A stretch of 64,000 bases of DNA from Calditrichia bacterium. GTDB taxonomy: Bacteria; Calditrichota; Calditrichia; RBG-13-44-9; J075. The notes under the pieces are model-generated. The model made no database searches and was not told where the DNA came from. It saw only the letters and a program-made list of their open reading frames with translations. The position numbers and the translations under genes are program-made. The stretch spans positions 4,442 through 68,441 of the forward strand of contig JACKAP010000018.1 of the NCBI GenBank assembly GCA_020635015.1. Reading direction: 5' to 3'. Below, in pieces: positions 8,956 through 15,631 of the stretch; the first letter of the stretch is position 1; each line of letters begins with the position of its first letter.

Positions 8956-9168
8956 ATGGAAACGTACTGGCCAAATACCAACCAATTCACCAAGCCGGCA
9001 AGGGAAGTCGCGGAAATACTGAGCGTTCACCCCAATACGCTTTTCCGTTGGGTGAAGGCCGGCAGGATCGAGTGTGTTCGCTTCAGCAGAAACTCGATTC
9101 ATTTCACCTACCAGCAAATCATCGAATTTATCAATGCAAATAAAGAAAGAGTTAAAATAAATATGTAA
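8956..9168 (+). CDS. Excisionase-like helix-turn-helix protein (MerR/HTH_17 type)
   Basis: This small protein has 71 residues from the ATG at 8956; a TTG at 8941 could add five. Neither start has a clear ribosome site. The core, TKPAREVAEILSVHPNTLFRWVKAGRI, is the winged HTH_17 fold used by excisionases and by MerR-type binding domains, here lacking any effector domain. It lies 11 bases before the integrase gene. That placement supports a recombination-directionality factor that would favour excision. A transcriptional regulator of int is the alternative. Confidence 0.75.
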   Translation: METYWPNTNQFTKPAREVAEILSVHPNTLFRWVKAGRIECVRFSRNSIHFTYQQIIEFINANKERVKINM

Positions 9169-9179
9169 CGGAGGGGGCC

Positions 9180-10211
9180 ATGGCATTTTTAGAAAAAAGA
9201 AAGAATTCCAAAGGTGAGACAATCTGGGTAATTCATTATCGTATCGGCAAGAAACAGAAAATGAAAACAATCGGAAAAACCGACAAAAGAACCGCACAGA
9301 AAATATTAGTTCAGTTTGAAATCGATCTTGCAAAAAGAGCATTCGGCATTAAGGAGATTAAGAAAATCACCTTAAAGAAGTATCAGGAAGAATACTTTAA
9401 GTTTGCAGTAGTGGAAAAATCAGAGCGAACCGTTGAAAGGGAGCGTCAGATCTATGCTAAATTTCTGCAATATTTTGGAGATATTAATTTAAGCGATATT
9501 CAAGTACGAGATCTTGAGGAGTACCGGTCCTATCGCTTGAAGACGGTCAGGGAGGAAACCATCAACCTGGAATTTAGGCATCTGAAAGCGATCTTTAATA
9601 AATCGAAGGATTATGGGTATTTGCAAGTCAATCCGTTTGTTGCAATTAAGCCGATCAGAGTTCCGGAATCTGATTTACCACGCTTCTTTGAACTGGAAGA
9701 AATTGCAAAGGTAAGAAAAGCATTTATCGGCGATCCATTTCAAGATATTGTAGAATTCTATCTGCTCACCGGGGCCCGGTTAAAAGAACCGTTGAGCCTG
9801 ACCTGGGATGACATCGATTTTAGGAGAAAACAGTTGCGGATAAAGAGCACGAATACGAAAGCTAAAAAACATAGGATCATTTCATTTGGGGATGATCTCC
9901 AGCTGGAGCAATTGCTCAAGCGTATTCCGAGACGTAAAGATCAACTGCTCTTTGGACCGAAGGATAACAAAGAACAATGGGATTCACTCTGGGTAAGCAA
10001 AAGGATTTCAAAAATCCTGACTAAAATCGGTTTTCCCTGGGCAACCTGCCATACTTTTCGGCACACCTACATTTCTCATCTGGTGATGCAGGGAGTACCG
10101 CTAATTACGGTAAAAGAGTTAGTCGGCCATGCTGATATTAAAACAACCCTGCGCTATGCGCATATAGCGTCAGCGCATACAAAAGCGATGTCAGGTAAAC
10201 GTCCTTACTAA
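9180..10211 (+). CDS. Tyrosine recombinase (phage-type integrase)
   Basis: This 343-residue site-specific recombinase starts at ATG behind GGAGGGGG. It has an N-terminal arm-binding region (1-60), a SAM-like core-binding domain (about 65-155) and a catalytic domain. The active-site set is complete: Arg200 (TGARLKEP), a Lys in the beta-hairpin (about 226-230), His291 and Arg294 (HTFRH), His317 (VGHADI) and the nucleophile Tyr326 (LRYAHI). The gene is Lys/Ile-rich and visibly more AT-rich than the transfer operon, suggesting a separate origin of the integration module. It ends 75 bases from the 3' end of tRNA-Lys, the classic arrangement for an element integrated into a tRNA gene. Confidence 0.93.
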   Translation: MAFLEKRKNSKGETIWVIHYRIGKKQKMKTIGKTDKRTAQKILVQFEIDLAKRAFGIKEIKKITLKKYQEEYFKFAVVEKSERTVERERQIYAKFLQYFGDINLSDIQVRDLEEYRSYRLKTVREETINLEFRHLKAIFNKSKDYGYLQVNPFVAIKPIRVPESDLPRFFELEEIAKVRKAFIGDPFQDIVEFYLLTGARLKEPLSLTWDDIDFRRKQLRIKSTNTKAKKHRIISFGDDLQLEQLLKRIPRRKDQLLFGPKDNKEQWDSLWVSKRISKILTKIGFPWATCHTFRHTYISHLVMQGVPLITVKELVGHADIKTTLRYAHIASAHTKAMSGKRPY

Positions 10212-10242
10212 GCTCGCTGACTTATTGCTGACTTTTAACGAA

Positions 10243-10281
10243 AAAGGGTTACAAGAAAATTCTTGTAACCCTTTGTTTTTT
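10243..10281. terminator. Bidirectional hairpin terminator between integrase and tRNA-Lys
   Basis: A perfect 15-bp stem (AAAGGGTTACAAGAA, 10243-10257, with 10260-10274) has a 2-base loop. It is followed by a T-rich run on the plus strand (TTGTTTTTTCT) and preceded by an A run, which reads as T on the minus strand. It can terminate int on the plus strand and the convergent tRNA transcript on the minus strand. Confidence 0.85.
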
Positions 10282-10286
10282 CTACG

Positions 10287-10330
10287 TGAGCCCGGAAGGA
10301 TTCGAACCTTCGACCTACGGATTAAAAGTC
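10287..10330. other. Inferred attachment site (attR-like) in the 3' half of tRNA-Lys
   Basis: The integrase gene lies directly beside the 3' end of tRNA-Lys, and the transfer genes all lie on that side. The crossover is therefore expected within the 3' half of the tRNA (T arm and acceptor end). Elements of this kind carry a copy of the tRNA 3' end so the gene stays whole. The matching direct repeat should lie at the far left end of the element, beyond base 1. The exact core cannot be defined from one side. Confidence 0.5.
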
Positions 10331-10359
10331 CGCTGCTCTACCAACTGAGCTACGGGCCC
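10287..10359 (-). tRNA. tRNA-Lys(TTT)
   Basis: Read on the minus strand, the 73-base sequence folds into a full cloverleaf: acceptor GGGCCCG with CGGGCTC, D arm GCTCAGTTGGTAGAGC, anticodon loop CTTTTAA on a 5-bp stem (GCGGA/TCCGT), and T arm GAAGG-TTCGAAT-CCTTC. The anticodon TTT gives lysine. The discriminator is A, and CCA is not encoded. It is the apparent insertion target of the mobile element to its left. Confidence 0.95.
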
Positions 10360-10445
10360 GAATAAATGGAATGCAATCATTCGAAAATTGCGCGACAAAT
10401 ATAGAGAATGTTGCCGGGACTGTCAAGGGAAAATTTACTTATTAA

Positions 10446-10522
10446 TGCTCAATGCTTAACGCTCGATGGTAAATGCGCAACCATTACATTGAGCATTTAC
10501 CATCGAGCGTTAGGCATTGAGC
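10446..10522. repeat. Long imperfect palindrome downstream of the tRNA
   Basis: About 30 bases (GCTCAATGCTTAACGCTCGA and onward) recur inverted after a short centre (CGCAACCATTACATTGA), giving a hairpin of roughly 28 bp. The TTGAGCATTGAGC motif recurs at 12507-12672, so this is one copy of a dispersed family of hairpin elements. Confidence 0.75.
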
Positions 10523-10590
10523 AATTCTCAGGTAAATTTGCATATCCGCTTTATTGATGCTAACTTGATCCTGATTCAGAGGATCGCGGC

Positions 10591-10959
10591 ATGGATTTTC
10601 AACCGAAAAAGATTTTTACCCCGGCGGAGGCGCGGCAGACCCTGCCGCTGGTGCGGCGGATCGTTAACGACATCCTCAATCTCAGCTACGAGATTAACTC
10701 CCTCAGCGCCTTGCTGGGCGACGACGCCTCCGGACATCCCCAAATTGAGGAAATGCTCACACATCTGGATGATTATTTCCGGGAGATGGAGGAGATTGGC
10801 TGCTACTACAAGGACTGGGGATTTTCGATCGGTCTGGTGGATTTCCCGGCGATCATTGATGGCGAACTGGTATTCCTCTGCTGGCGCAGCGATGAACCGG
10901 AAATCCGCTTCTACCACAGCATCGACGCCGGGTATGCGGGGAGAAAGGAGATTCCGTAA
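10591..10959 (+). CDS. DUF2203 family protein
   Basis: This 122-residue soluble protein starts at ATG behind GAGGA. It has the DUF2203 signature: FTPAEARQTLPLVRRIV at the N-terminus, a helical middle, then WGFSIGLVDFPAIIDG (about 74-89), LCWRSDEPEIRFYH and a DAGYAGR end. The family is widespread and has no established function. It stands alone between repeat blocks, with no operon partner to suggest a role. Confidence 0.88.
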   Translation: MDFQPKKIFTPAEARQTLPLVRRIVNDILNLSYEINSLSALLGDDASGHPQIEEMLTHLDDYFREMEEIGCYYKDWGFSIGLVDFPAIIDGELVFLCWRSDEPEIRFYHSIDAGYAGRKEIP

Positions 10960-10964
10960 GACGT

Positions 10965-11156
10965 GATGTTTGTTCGCTGCGCTCACGATGTTTGCTGGCT
11001 ATGCCAGCGATGTTAGTTCGCTATGCTCACGATATTTACTCGCTGTCGCTCGCGCTGATAATAATCGCCGAAGGCAAATATCGTCTGCGAAGCAGACAAA
11101 TATCGCGAGCGAGAGCGAGCAAACATCGCCGGCTTTGCCGGCAAACATCCGATCAC
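10965..11156. repeat. Array of GATRTTTG linkers and variable mini-hairpins
   Basis: Roughly 22-base units combine a near-constant linker (GATGTTTG or GATATTTG) with a 14- to 15-base GC-rich mini-hairpin that differs each time (CTGGC-TAT-GCCAG, GCCGGC-TTT-GCCGGC, GTCTGC-GAA-GCAGAC). In the left half the linkers read GATRTTTG; in the right half they read CAAAYATC. The array as a whole is therefore a head-to-head inverted structure centred near 11070. Related arrays occur at 24838-24960 and 63740-63886, and a short one near 30703-30745. Confidence 0.85.
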
Positions 11157-11174
11157 TGAAATATTGATAGCAAT

Positions 11175-11945
11175 ATGAAACTATACTTTAGAGAACTCGG
11201 CGCCGGGCAGCCATTGATTGTGCTGCACGGCTTACTGGGCACTTCCGACAATTGGTATTCCCTGGGACGCTTGTGGGCGGAGCATTACCGGATTTTTTTG
11301 GTCGATCAGCGTAATCACGGCCGTTCGCCCCACCATCCCCAGGCCGGGTATGATGCTCTGGCTGGGGATATCAACGAACTGCTGCTGGATCACGGCATCC
11401 GCGATGTCATCGTGCTGGGACATTCCATGGGCGGCAAGGTGGCGATGACCCTGGCCCAGTACTACCCCCACAAGATCGCCAAAATGATCGTGGTGGATAT
11501 CGCGCCGAAACGCTACGATGCCCCCCAGTTCCAGGAACTGCTGGAAGTGCTGTTAAGCCTCGATCTCGCCCGGATCCGCACCCGGCAAGAGGCGGAAGCG
11601 CAGATCGCCCCCCGGGTACCCGACCCGGCGGTGCGCCGCTTCCTGCTGAAGAACCTCCGCCGCGGCAGCGATCAACCCTTCACCTGGAAAGCCAACCTGC
11701 CGGTGCTCAGGCGCCATATTGAAGAGATCGCCGGGGAGATCCCGGTGCTGGGCACCTACAGTAATCCCACCCTCTTTGTGCGCGGCGAAACCTCCCGCTA
11801 TGTGCTGGATGAAGACATGGCGTATATCCAGCAACTGTTCCCCAATGCCGAACTGACAACTATTCCCGGTGCCGGACACTGGGTGCATGCTGAGGCGCCG
11901 GAAGCTTTCGATAAAGTGGTGAGGGAATTTCTGGATAGGGGGTAG
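11175..11945 (+). CDS. Alpha/beta-fold hydrolase (YbfF-like esterase)
   Basis: This 256-residue cytoplasmic hydrolase shows the oxyanion-hole motif LHGLLGT (17-23), the strand-turn IFLVDQRNHGRS (40-51), and the nucleophile elbow GHSMGG with Ser84. The acid residue is expected before the lid-end strand, and the general-base His lies in GAGHWVHAE (about 232-240). The arrangement is closest to YbfF/abhydrolase-11 esterases acting on short acyl esters. The true substrate is unknown. It stands alone between two repeat blocks. Confidence 0.85.
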   Translation: MKLYFRELGAGQPLIVLHGLLGTSDNWYSLGRLWAEHYRIFLVDQRNHGRSPHHPQAGYDALAGDINELLLDHGIRDVIVLGHSMGGKVAMTLAQYYPHKIAKMIVVDIAPKRYDAPQFQELLEVLLSLDLARIRTRQEAEAQIAPRVPDPAVRRFLLKNLRRGSDQPFTWKANLPVLRRHIEEIAGEIPVLGTYSNPTLFVRGETSRYVLDEDMAYIQQLFPNAELTTIPGAGHWVHAEAPEAFDKVVREFLDRG

Positions 11946-11948
11946 GGA

Positions 11949-12140
11949 AGGGGATCGTCATTGGCGCTGCGCGCGTCATTCGCTTCGCTGTCATCGGCGC
12001 TGCGCGCGTCATTCGCTTCGCTGTCATCGGCGCTGCGCGCGTCAGCGCTACTGACAGCCGCAGGCCCAATGACGCGCGTTAGCGCCGATGACGCCCGAAG
12101 GGCTACTGACAGCCGCAGGCTCACTAGCGCGCATCAGCGC
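11949..12140. repeat. GTCATT-type mini-hairpin array overlapping the 3' end of ytxJ
   Basis: The linker GTCATT or GTCATC alternates with short GC palindromes (GGCGCTGCGCGC, TCGCTTCGC, GCCGCAGGC). The left half reads GTCATY and the right half its complement, RATGAC, again giving a head-to-head layout. The same family occurs at 44148-44215 and 60310-60385. The right edge runs into the last codons and the stop of ytxJ on the minus strand. Confidence 0.8.
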
Positions 12141-12486
12141 TACTGACACCTGATATGGTTTGCAGCGCCGCTTCAAGCGCTTTTTCCCGGATGGAAAAGT
12201 GCGACTCGTTCCATACCACTTCCCCCTGATGGAAGAGCAGCATCTGGGGCGACTGGTGGCGGATGCCGGTCTGCTTGGCGATGGCTCGCGAGAGGGCGCG
12301 GTCTTCGATGGCCAACACCACCCAGTATTCTGCCTCGCTCTCTCTGGCAGTAAATTGCTGAAACTCTCGCCAGGCCCGGGAAGAGATCCCGCAGGCGGTG
12401 GAATGCTTGAATAAAAATACCGGCCGCTCTTGGCTGGCACTCAGGATATACTCGAAGTCTGCTTCACGTTTAATCTGCTGAATCAT
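12124..12486 (-). CDS. ytxJ: YtxJ/BrxC-type thioredoxin-fold protein of the bacillithiol system
   Basis: This 120-residue thioredoxin-fold protein has a single reactive cysteine in FKHSTACGISS (Cys32), then RHQSPQMLLFHQGEVVW and the closing motif NESHFSIREKAL. This is the YtxJ/BrxC pattern: a monothiol protein that exchanges with bacillithiol mixed disulfides. It suggests the host uses bacillithiol, although no bsh genes are in the window. The last residues (about SGVSSADAR) and the stop lie inside a GTCATT-type repeat, so the natural C-terminus may have been replaced by repeat sequence. The gene stands alone. Confidence 0.85.
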   Translation of the reverse strand: MIQQIKREADFEYILSASQERPVFLFKHSTACGISSRAWREFQQFTARESEAEYWVVLAIEDRALSRAIAKQTGIRHQSPQMLLFHQGEVVWNESHFSIREKALEAALQTISGVSSADAR

Positions 12487-12542
12487 CCCATACCTTGATA
12501 ATTTTCAATGCGCATTGCTTACTGCTCAATGCTCATTTTCTC

Positions 12543-12727
12543 CATTGAGCATTGAGCAGTAAGCACTTACCATTATTTAGTTCATCTCGCTGCGCGACTG
12601 CAGGGCTTTCCCCAATGCGCATTGCTGAATAGAAATGCGCATTTTTTTCATTGAGCATTGAGCATCTACCATTAAGCACTTACCATTATTTAGTTCATCT
12701 CGCTGCGCGACTGCAGGGCTTTCCCCA
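12543..12727. repeat. Tandem duplication carrying the 3' end of recR
   Basis: A 55-base block at 12560-12614 recurs exactly at 12673-12727. The second copy contains the last 13 recR codons and its stop; the first is a non-coding duplicate downstream of recR. Each copy is preceded by CATTGAGCATTGAGCA (12543 and 12650), so the duplicated unit is about 110 bases. An ATGCGCATT palindrome lies between the copies. Confidence 0.9.
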
Positions 12728-13286
12728 GGGTCAGTTCATCGACGAACTCCAGAGAGCTGCCCAGCGGGATGCCCCGGGCCAGACGGGTGATGCGGATGCC
12801 CTGGGGCTTGAGCAGCTTGGCGAGGTAGATCGAGGTGGCCTCCCCCTCAGTGCTGGGAGTGAGGGCCAGGATTACCTCTTCGACACCTTCCAGGCGCCCC
12901 AGCAGTTCCTTGATACGCAACGCTTCCGGCCCAATCCCGTCCAGCGGGGAGATGACCCCACCCAGCACGTGATAGAGTCCCCGGTATTCGTTGGTTTTCT
13001 CGATCAGCAGGATCGTCTGGGAGTCTTCTACCAGGCAGATGAGCTTATGGTTGCGCCGTTCGTCGCTGCAGATGTGGCAGGGGTCGCTTTCGGTAAAATT
13101 GAAGCAGCGGGAACAACGTTTGACCTCCGCCTTCACTTTCATGATCGCCCGGGCCAGGATCTCGCCTTCCTCCCGGGGGGCGTTGAGGATGAAAAATGCC
13201 AGCCGGGTGGCAGTCTTGCGCCCGATCCCGGGCAGACGGCCCAATGCTGCAGCAAGCTCCTGTAATGCGGGGGGGAGGGAGGTCAT
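12690..13286 (-). CDS. recR: Recombination protein RecR
   Basis: This 198-residue protein has the usual RecR length and plan. An N-terminal helix-hairpin-helix (LGRLPGIGRKTA, 15-26) precedes a four-Cys zinc finger (Cys58, Cys61, Cys70, Cys73) and a Toprim domain beginning LICLVED and continuing STEGEATSIYLA. RecR works with RecO and RecF to load RecA on gapped DNA. The start has AGGA upstream. It lies downstream of ybaB and dnaX on the same strand, the common dnaX-ybaB-recR order, although 112 bases with a palindromic repeat separate it from ybaB. Its last codons are duplicated downstream. Confidence 0.96.
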   Translation of the reverse strand: MTSLPPALQELAAALGRLPGIGRKTATRLAFFILNAPREEGEILARAIMKVKAEVKRCSRCFNFTESDPCHICSDERRNHKLICLVEDSQTILLIEKTNEYRGLYHVLGGVISPLDGIGPEALRIKELLGRLEGVEEVILALTPSTEGEATSIYLAKLLKPQGIRITRLARGIPLGSSLEFVDELTLGKALQSRSEMN

Positions 13287-13350
13287 GATTGTTCCTTGTT
13301 TCTTGTGGAGAAGTCTTTTATTGATAATGGGTTAATAGGGGAAAACGGAG

Positions 13351-13378
13351 GTAGGGTAGGGTCGCGACCCTACCCTAC
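13351..13378. repeat. Perfect 28-bp palindrome between recR and ybaB
   Basis: GTAGGGTAGGGTCG is followed immediately by its reverse complement, giving 28 bases centred on TCGCGA. The same palindrome with similar flanks (GGGAAAACGG on one side, GTGCACACCCATC on the other) is present at 49600-49627. Confidence 0.9.
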
Positions 13379-13398
13379 GTGCACACCCATCAACCCAT

Positions 13399-13728
13399 TC
13401 ACCCCATCCCCGGCAATTTGAAGCCGCCGGGCAGATTTCCCAACATCGGGCCCATTACTTTTTGCATCTCTTCCTGGGAGCGAGCCGAGGCTTTCTCCAG
13501 GGCCTGGTTGGTGGCGGCAACGATCAGGTCTTCCAGCATCTCCTTGTCCTGAGGATCGATCACTTCCGGCTCAATTTCGACGCGTACGATCTGGCTCTGG
13601 CAGTTGGCAATCACCTTCACCATCCCTCCGCCGGCGGTGCCTTCGACGGTAATCTTGGCCAGTTGGGCCTGGGTTTTCTGCATGTCTTCCTGCATCTGCT
13701 TCATCAAGTTGCCAAAATTGGGTAACAT
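13399..13728 (-). CDS. ybaB: YbaB/EbfC nucleoid-associated protein
   Basis: This 109-residue protein is counted from the ATG at 13728, which follows AGGAG by 5 bases; a GTG two codons earlier is possible. It has the family plan: an amphipathic N-terminal helix (NLMKQMQEDMQKTQAQLA), a central beta region (VEGTAGGGMVKVIANC), a helix with VIDPQDKEMLEDLIVAATNQ and a Gly/Met-rich tail. EbfC proteins are DNA-binding dimers. It sits 12 bases after dnaX, in the usual dnaX-ybaB-recR cluster. Confidence 0.95.
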   Translation of the reverse strand: MLPNFGNLMKQMQEDMQKTQAQLAKITVEGTAGGGMVKVIANCQSQIVRVEIEPEVIDPQDKEMLEDLIVAATNQALEKASARSQEEMQKVMGPMLGNLPGGFKLPGMG

Positions 13729-13740
13729 AAACACTCCTGT

Positions 13741-15510
13741 CTAATCCATGTTTTCACAGTCAAATAATTCAATGATTTTTTTCAGCACCGGTTCCTTGTC
13801 TTTCATACTTTCGAAGACCTCTTCCGGGGAGAGTACCTGGCGCTCGATGCCTGCCTCGGTAAATGCCACTTTCACGCAGTCGATCTTCAAAGGCGCTTTC
13901 AAGGTGTTGCGCAGCACGCCCTCAATTATCGGTGCATTCTTTTTGACGTGATCCATATGGAACGTGGTTTTCGGATCGAAGGCAATCTGCAGCACCTGGC
14001 CGTTGAGTTGGTAGGGCACCCCGTCCTGCAGGAAAGAGGCCAGGGCGATCTTTTCACTCTTGACGGCGGCAATCACCTGGCGCCATTTGGCGGCGATTTC
14101 TTCCAGGGTGACGGCAATTTCGGCCGATTTACTGCCATCCGTCTCCGGAACGGGTGGTGCCGCTTCTACTGCCGGGGTGGTTGCGCTAGCCTCTGGAAAA
14201 GGCGTTTTTTTCAGGGCGGCGAACATGTTTTTAGGCGGTTCTTTACCTGTGGGACCTGCCGGTGCCGGGGTAGGGGAGGTGCGGCTGGGAGGGGCGCCGC
14301 CGGTTTTGCCACCGGGCCGGGAGCCGCCTGCCGGGGGAGAGGATACCGGCCCCGGTCCTGCCTCCGGCGCCTCTGGAGATGCCGGGCCGGAGGGCATATT
14401 ATTCAACATGTTCAGCAGGGTGTCGAGATCGGTGCTCAGCGGCTTGTGGGCCAACTTGAGCAACAGCAACTCCAGCACCAACTGAGGATTTTCACTGAAT
14501 TTGAGCATCTGCTCGTGCTGGGTCAGCAGGTCGAGGTAGTGCAGCAGGTCGCGGGTCTCAAACCCGCCGGCTTTCTCCAGATAAAGATTCTTGATATAAT
14601 CCGATGCCTCCAGCAGATTGGCGGAGTCGGTGGCCCGGGTGATCATCAGGTTGCGGAAATGCGCTTCCAGGCCGTGCAGGAAATTCATCAGGTCGTGCCC
14701 CTGCTGAAAAATGTTCTGAGCGAACGCGATGATCTTGCCGTCGTCCCGATCAAGCATCAGATCGGTGAATTCGAAATACAGCTCGTCGCTAATCAGGCCC
14801 AGCGACTGCTGTACCTGGGCCAGGGTAATCTCTCCGTCGCTGAAGGAAACGATCTGATCCATGATGCTGATCGCGTCGCGCATACCCCCTTCCGCCTTGC
14901 GAGCGATGCTCAGCAGGCTTTCCCGGTCGATATGAATTTTCTCGCTTTTGGCGATCTTTTCTAACTGGTCGGCGATCTGTAGCGTGGGAATGCGCTTGAA
15001 GTCGAAGCGCTGGCAGCGGGAGAGGATGGTCAGGGGCACTTTGTGGATCTCGGTGGTGGCAAAGATAAACAGCACGTGAGAGGGCGGCTCTTCCAGCGTT
15101 TTCAGCAGCGCATTGAAGGCCTCTTTGCTGAGCATGTGAAACTCGTCGATGATGTAAACCTTGAAATCCGAAGATGCCGGCGCAATGCGCACACTTTCCC
15201 GCAAATTACGGATCTCGTCGATGCCCCGGTTGCTGGCACCGTCGATCTCGATCACATCGAGCTTTTGATGCTCCATCTCAGCGACGGAGTCGGTCAGGCC
15301 AAAGTCCGGCTTATCCTTATTATTCACTGCCTTAGCCAACAGGCGGGCGGTGGTGGTTTTGCCCACCCCGCGCGGGCCGGCAAAAATAAAGGCATGCCCT
15401 AACCGGTCCTGCTTCAAGGCATTGACCAGGGTGCGGGTGACATGATCCTGCCCCACCATGTCTTCAAAATTCATCGGGCGCCATTTCCTGGCCAGCACGA
15501 CATAACTCAT
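13741..15510 (-). CDS. dnaX: DNA polymerase III subunit tau/gamma (clamp-loader ATPase)
   Basis: This protein has 589 residues from the ATG at 15510 (MSYVVLARKWRP), which follows a GCAGGG site. An upstream ATG would run through the SRP RNA gene and is rejected. The AAA+ clamp-loader core shows Walker A GPRGVGKTT (near residue 45) and Walker B VYIIDEFHML, and continues to about residue 370. A Pro/Gly/Ala-rich linker and a tau-specific C-terminal domain follow. The linker contains an A7 run on the coding strand (positions 14205-14211) followed by a stop in the -1 frame, as in genes that make a short gamma form. The zinc-binding Cys set of the classical gamma/tau N-terminus is not evident. The neighbours ybaB, recR and ffs agree with the call. 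Confidence 0.96.
   Translation of the reverse strand: MSYVVLARKWRPMNFEDMVGQDHVTRTLVNALKQDRLGHAFIFAGPRGVGKTTTARLLAKAVNNKDKPDFGLTDSVAEMEHQKLDVIEIDGASNRGIDEIRNLRESVRIAPASSDFKVYIIDEFHMLSKEAFNALLKTLEEPPSHVLFIFATTEIHKVPLTILSRCQRFDFKRIPTLQIADQLEKIAKSEKIHIDRESLLSIARKAEGGMRDAISIMDQIVSFSDGEITLAQVQQSLGLISDELYFEFTDLMLDRDDGKIIAFAQNIFQQGHDLMNFLHGLEAHFRNLMITRATDSANLLEASDYIKNLYLEKAGGFETRDLLHYLDLLTQHEQMLKFSENPQLVLELLLLKLAHKPLSTDLDTLLNMLNNMPSGPASPEAPEAGPGPVSSPPAGGSRPGGKTGGAPPSRTSPTPAPAGPTGKEPPKNMFAALKKTPFPEASATTPAVEAAPPVPETDGSKSAEIAVTLEEIAAKWRQVIAAVKSEKIALASFLQDGVPYQLNGQVLQIAFDPKTTFHMDHVKKNAPIIEGVLRNTLKAPLKIDCVKVAFTEAGIERQVLSPEEVFESMKDKEPVLKKIIELFDCENMD
14186..14211 (-). promoter_or_regulatory. Candidate dnaX slippage site (A7) with -1-frame stop
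   Basis: On the coding strand, CTG AAA AAA ACG contains seven A residues after codon 433. Slipping back by one base, or adding one A during transcription, reads AAA AAA AAC GCC TTT TCC AGA GGC TAG. This ends the protein at about 441 residues, close to E. coli gamma (431). No strong downstream stem was seen, so transcriptional slippage as in Thermus dnaX is as likely as ribosomal frameshifting. Confidence 0.6.
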
Positions 15511-15534
15511 AATCCCTGCTCTCAATAAATAAAA

Positions 15535-15631
15535 TGCCAGGCTACCCCACGGCACATAGACTGACCACCTACCGTTGCTTCCTTCCGGACCTGGCGGGGT
15601 TCGGCGGAGTACTATTGCGTGGGACCTGGCA
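15535..15631 (-). ncRNA. ffs: Bacterial small signal recognition particle RNA (4.5S)
   Basis: On the minus strand, the 97-base sequence contains the hallmark apical loop GTCCGGAAGGAAGCA, flanked by the conserved CCAGG side. The two ends pair (TGCCAGGTCCCACG with CGTGGGGTAGCCTGGCA), as expected for the single long hairpin of the short bacterial SRP RNA. It lies immediately upstream of dnaX on the same strand, so the two may share a promoter. It would bind Ffh, which is not in this window. Confidence 0.95.

Noticed and set aside
10965..11156. Regularly spaced repeats resembling a CRISPR array (also at 24838-24960 and 63740-63886)
   Set aside because: The constant part is only 8 bases and the variable part 14-15 bases, each a small palindrome. 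No cas genes are present and units change orientation within one array.
11961..12146. Open frame with ASFASLSSALR repeats
   Set aside because: It is a translation of the GTCATT mini-hairpin array and not a protein gene.
15511..15555. Fifteen extra residues at the start of DnaX
   Set aside because: They would be coded inside the SRP RNA gene; the ATG at 15510 has its own ribosome site and matches the conserved MSYVVLARKWRP start.
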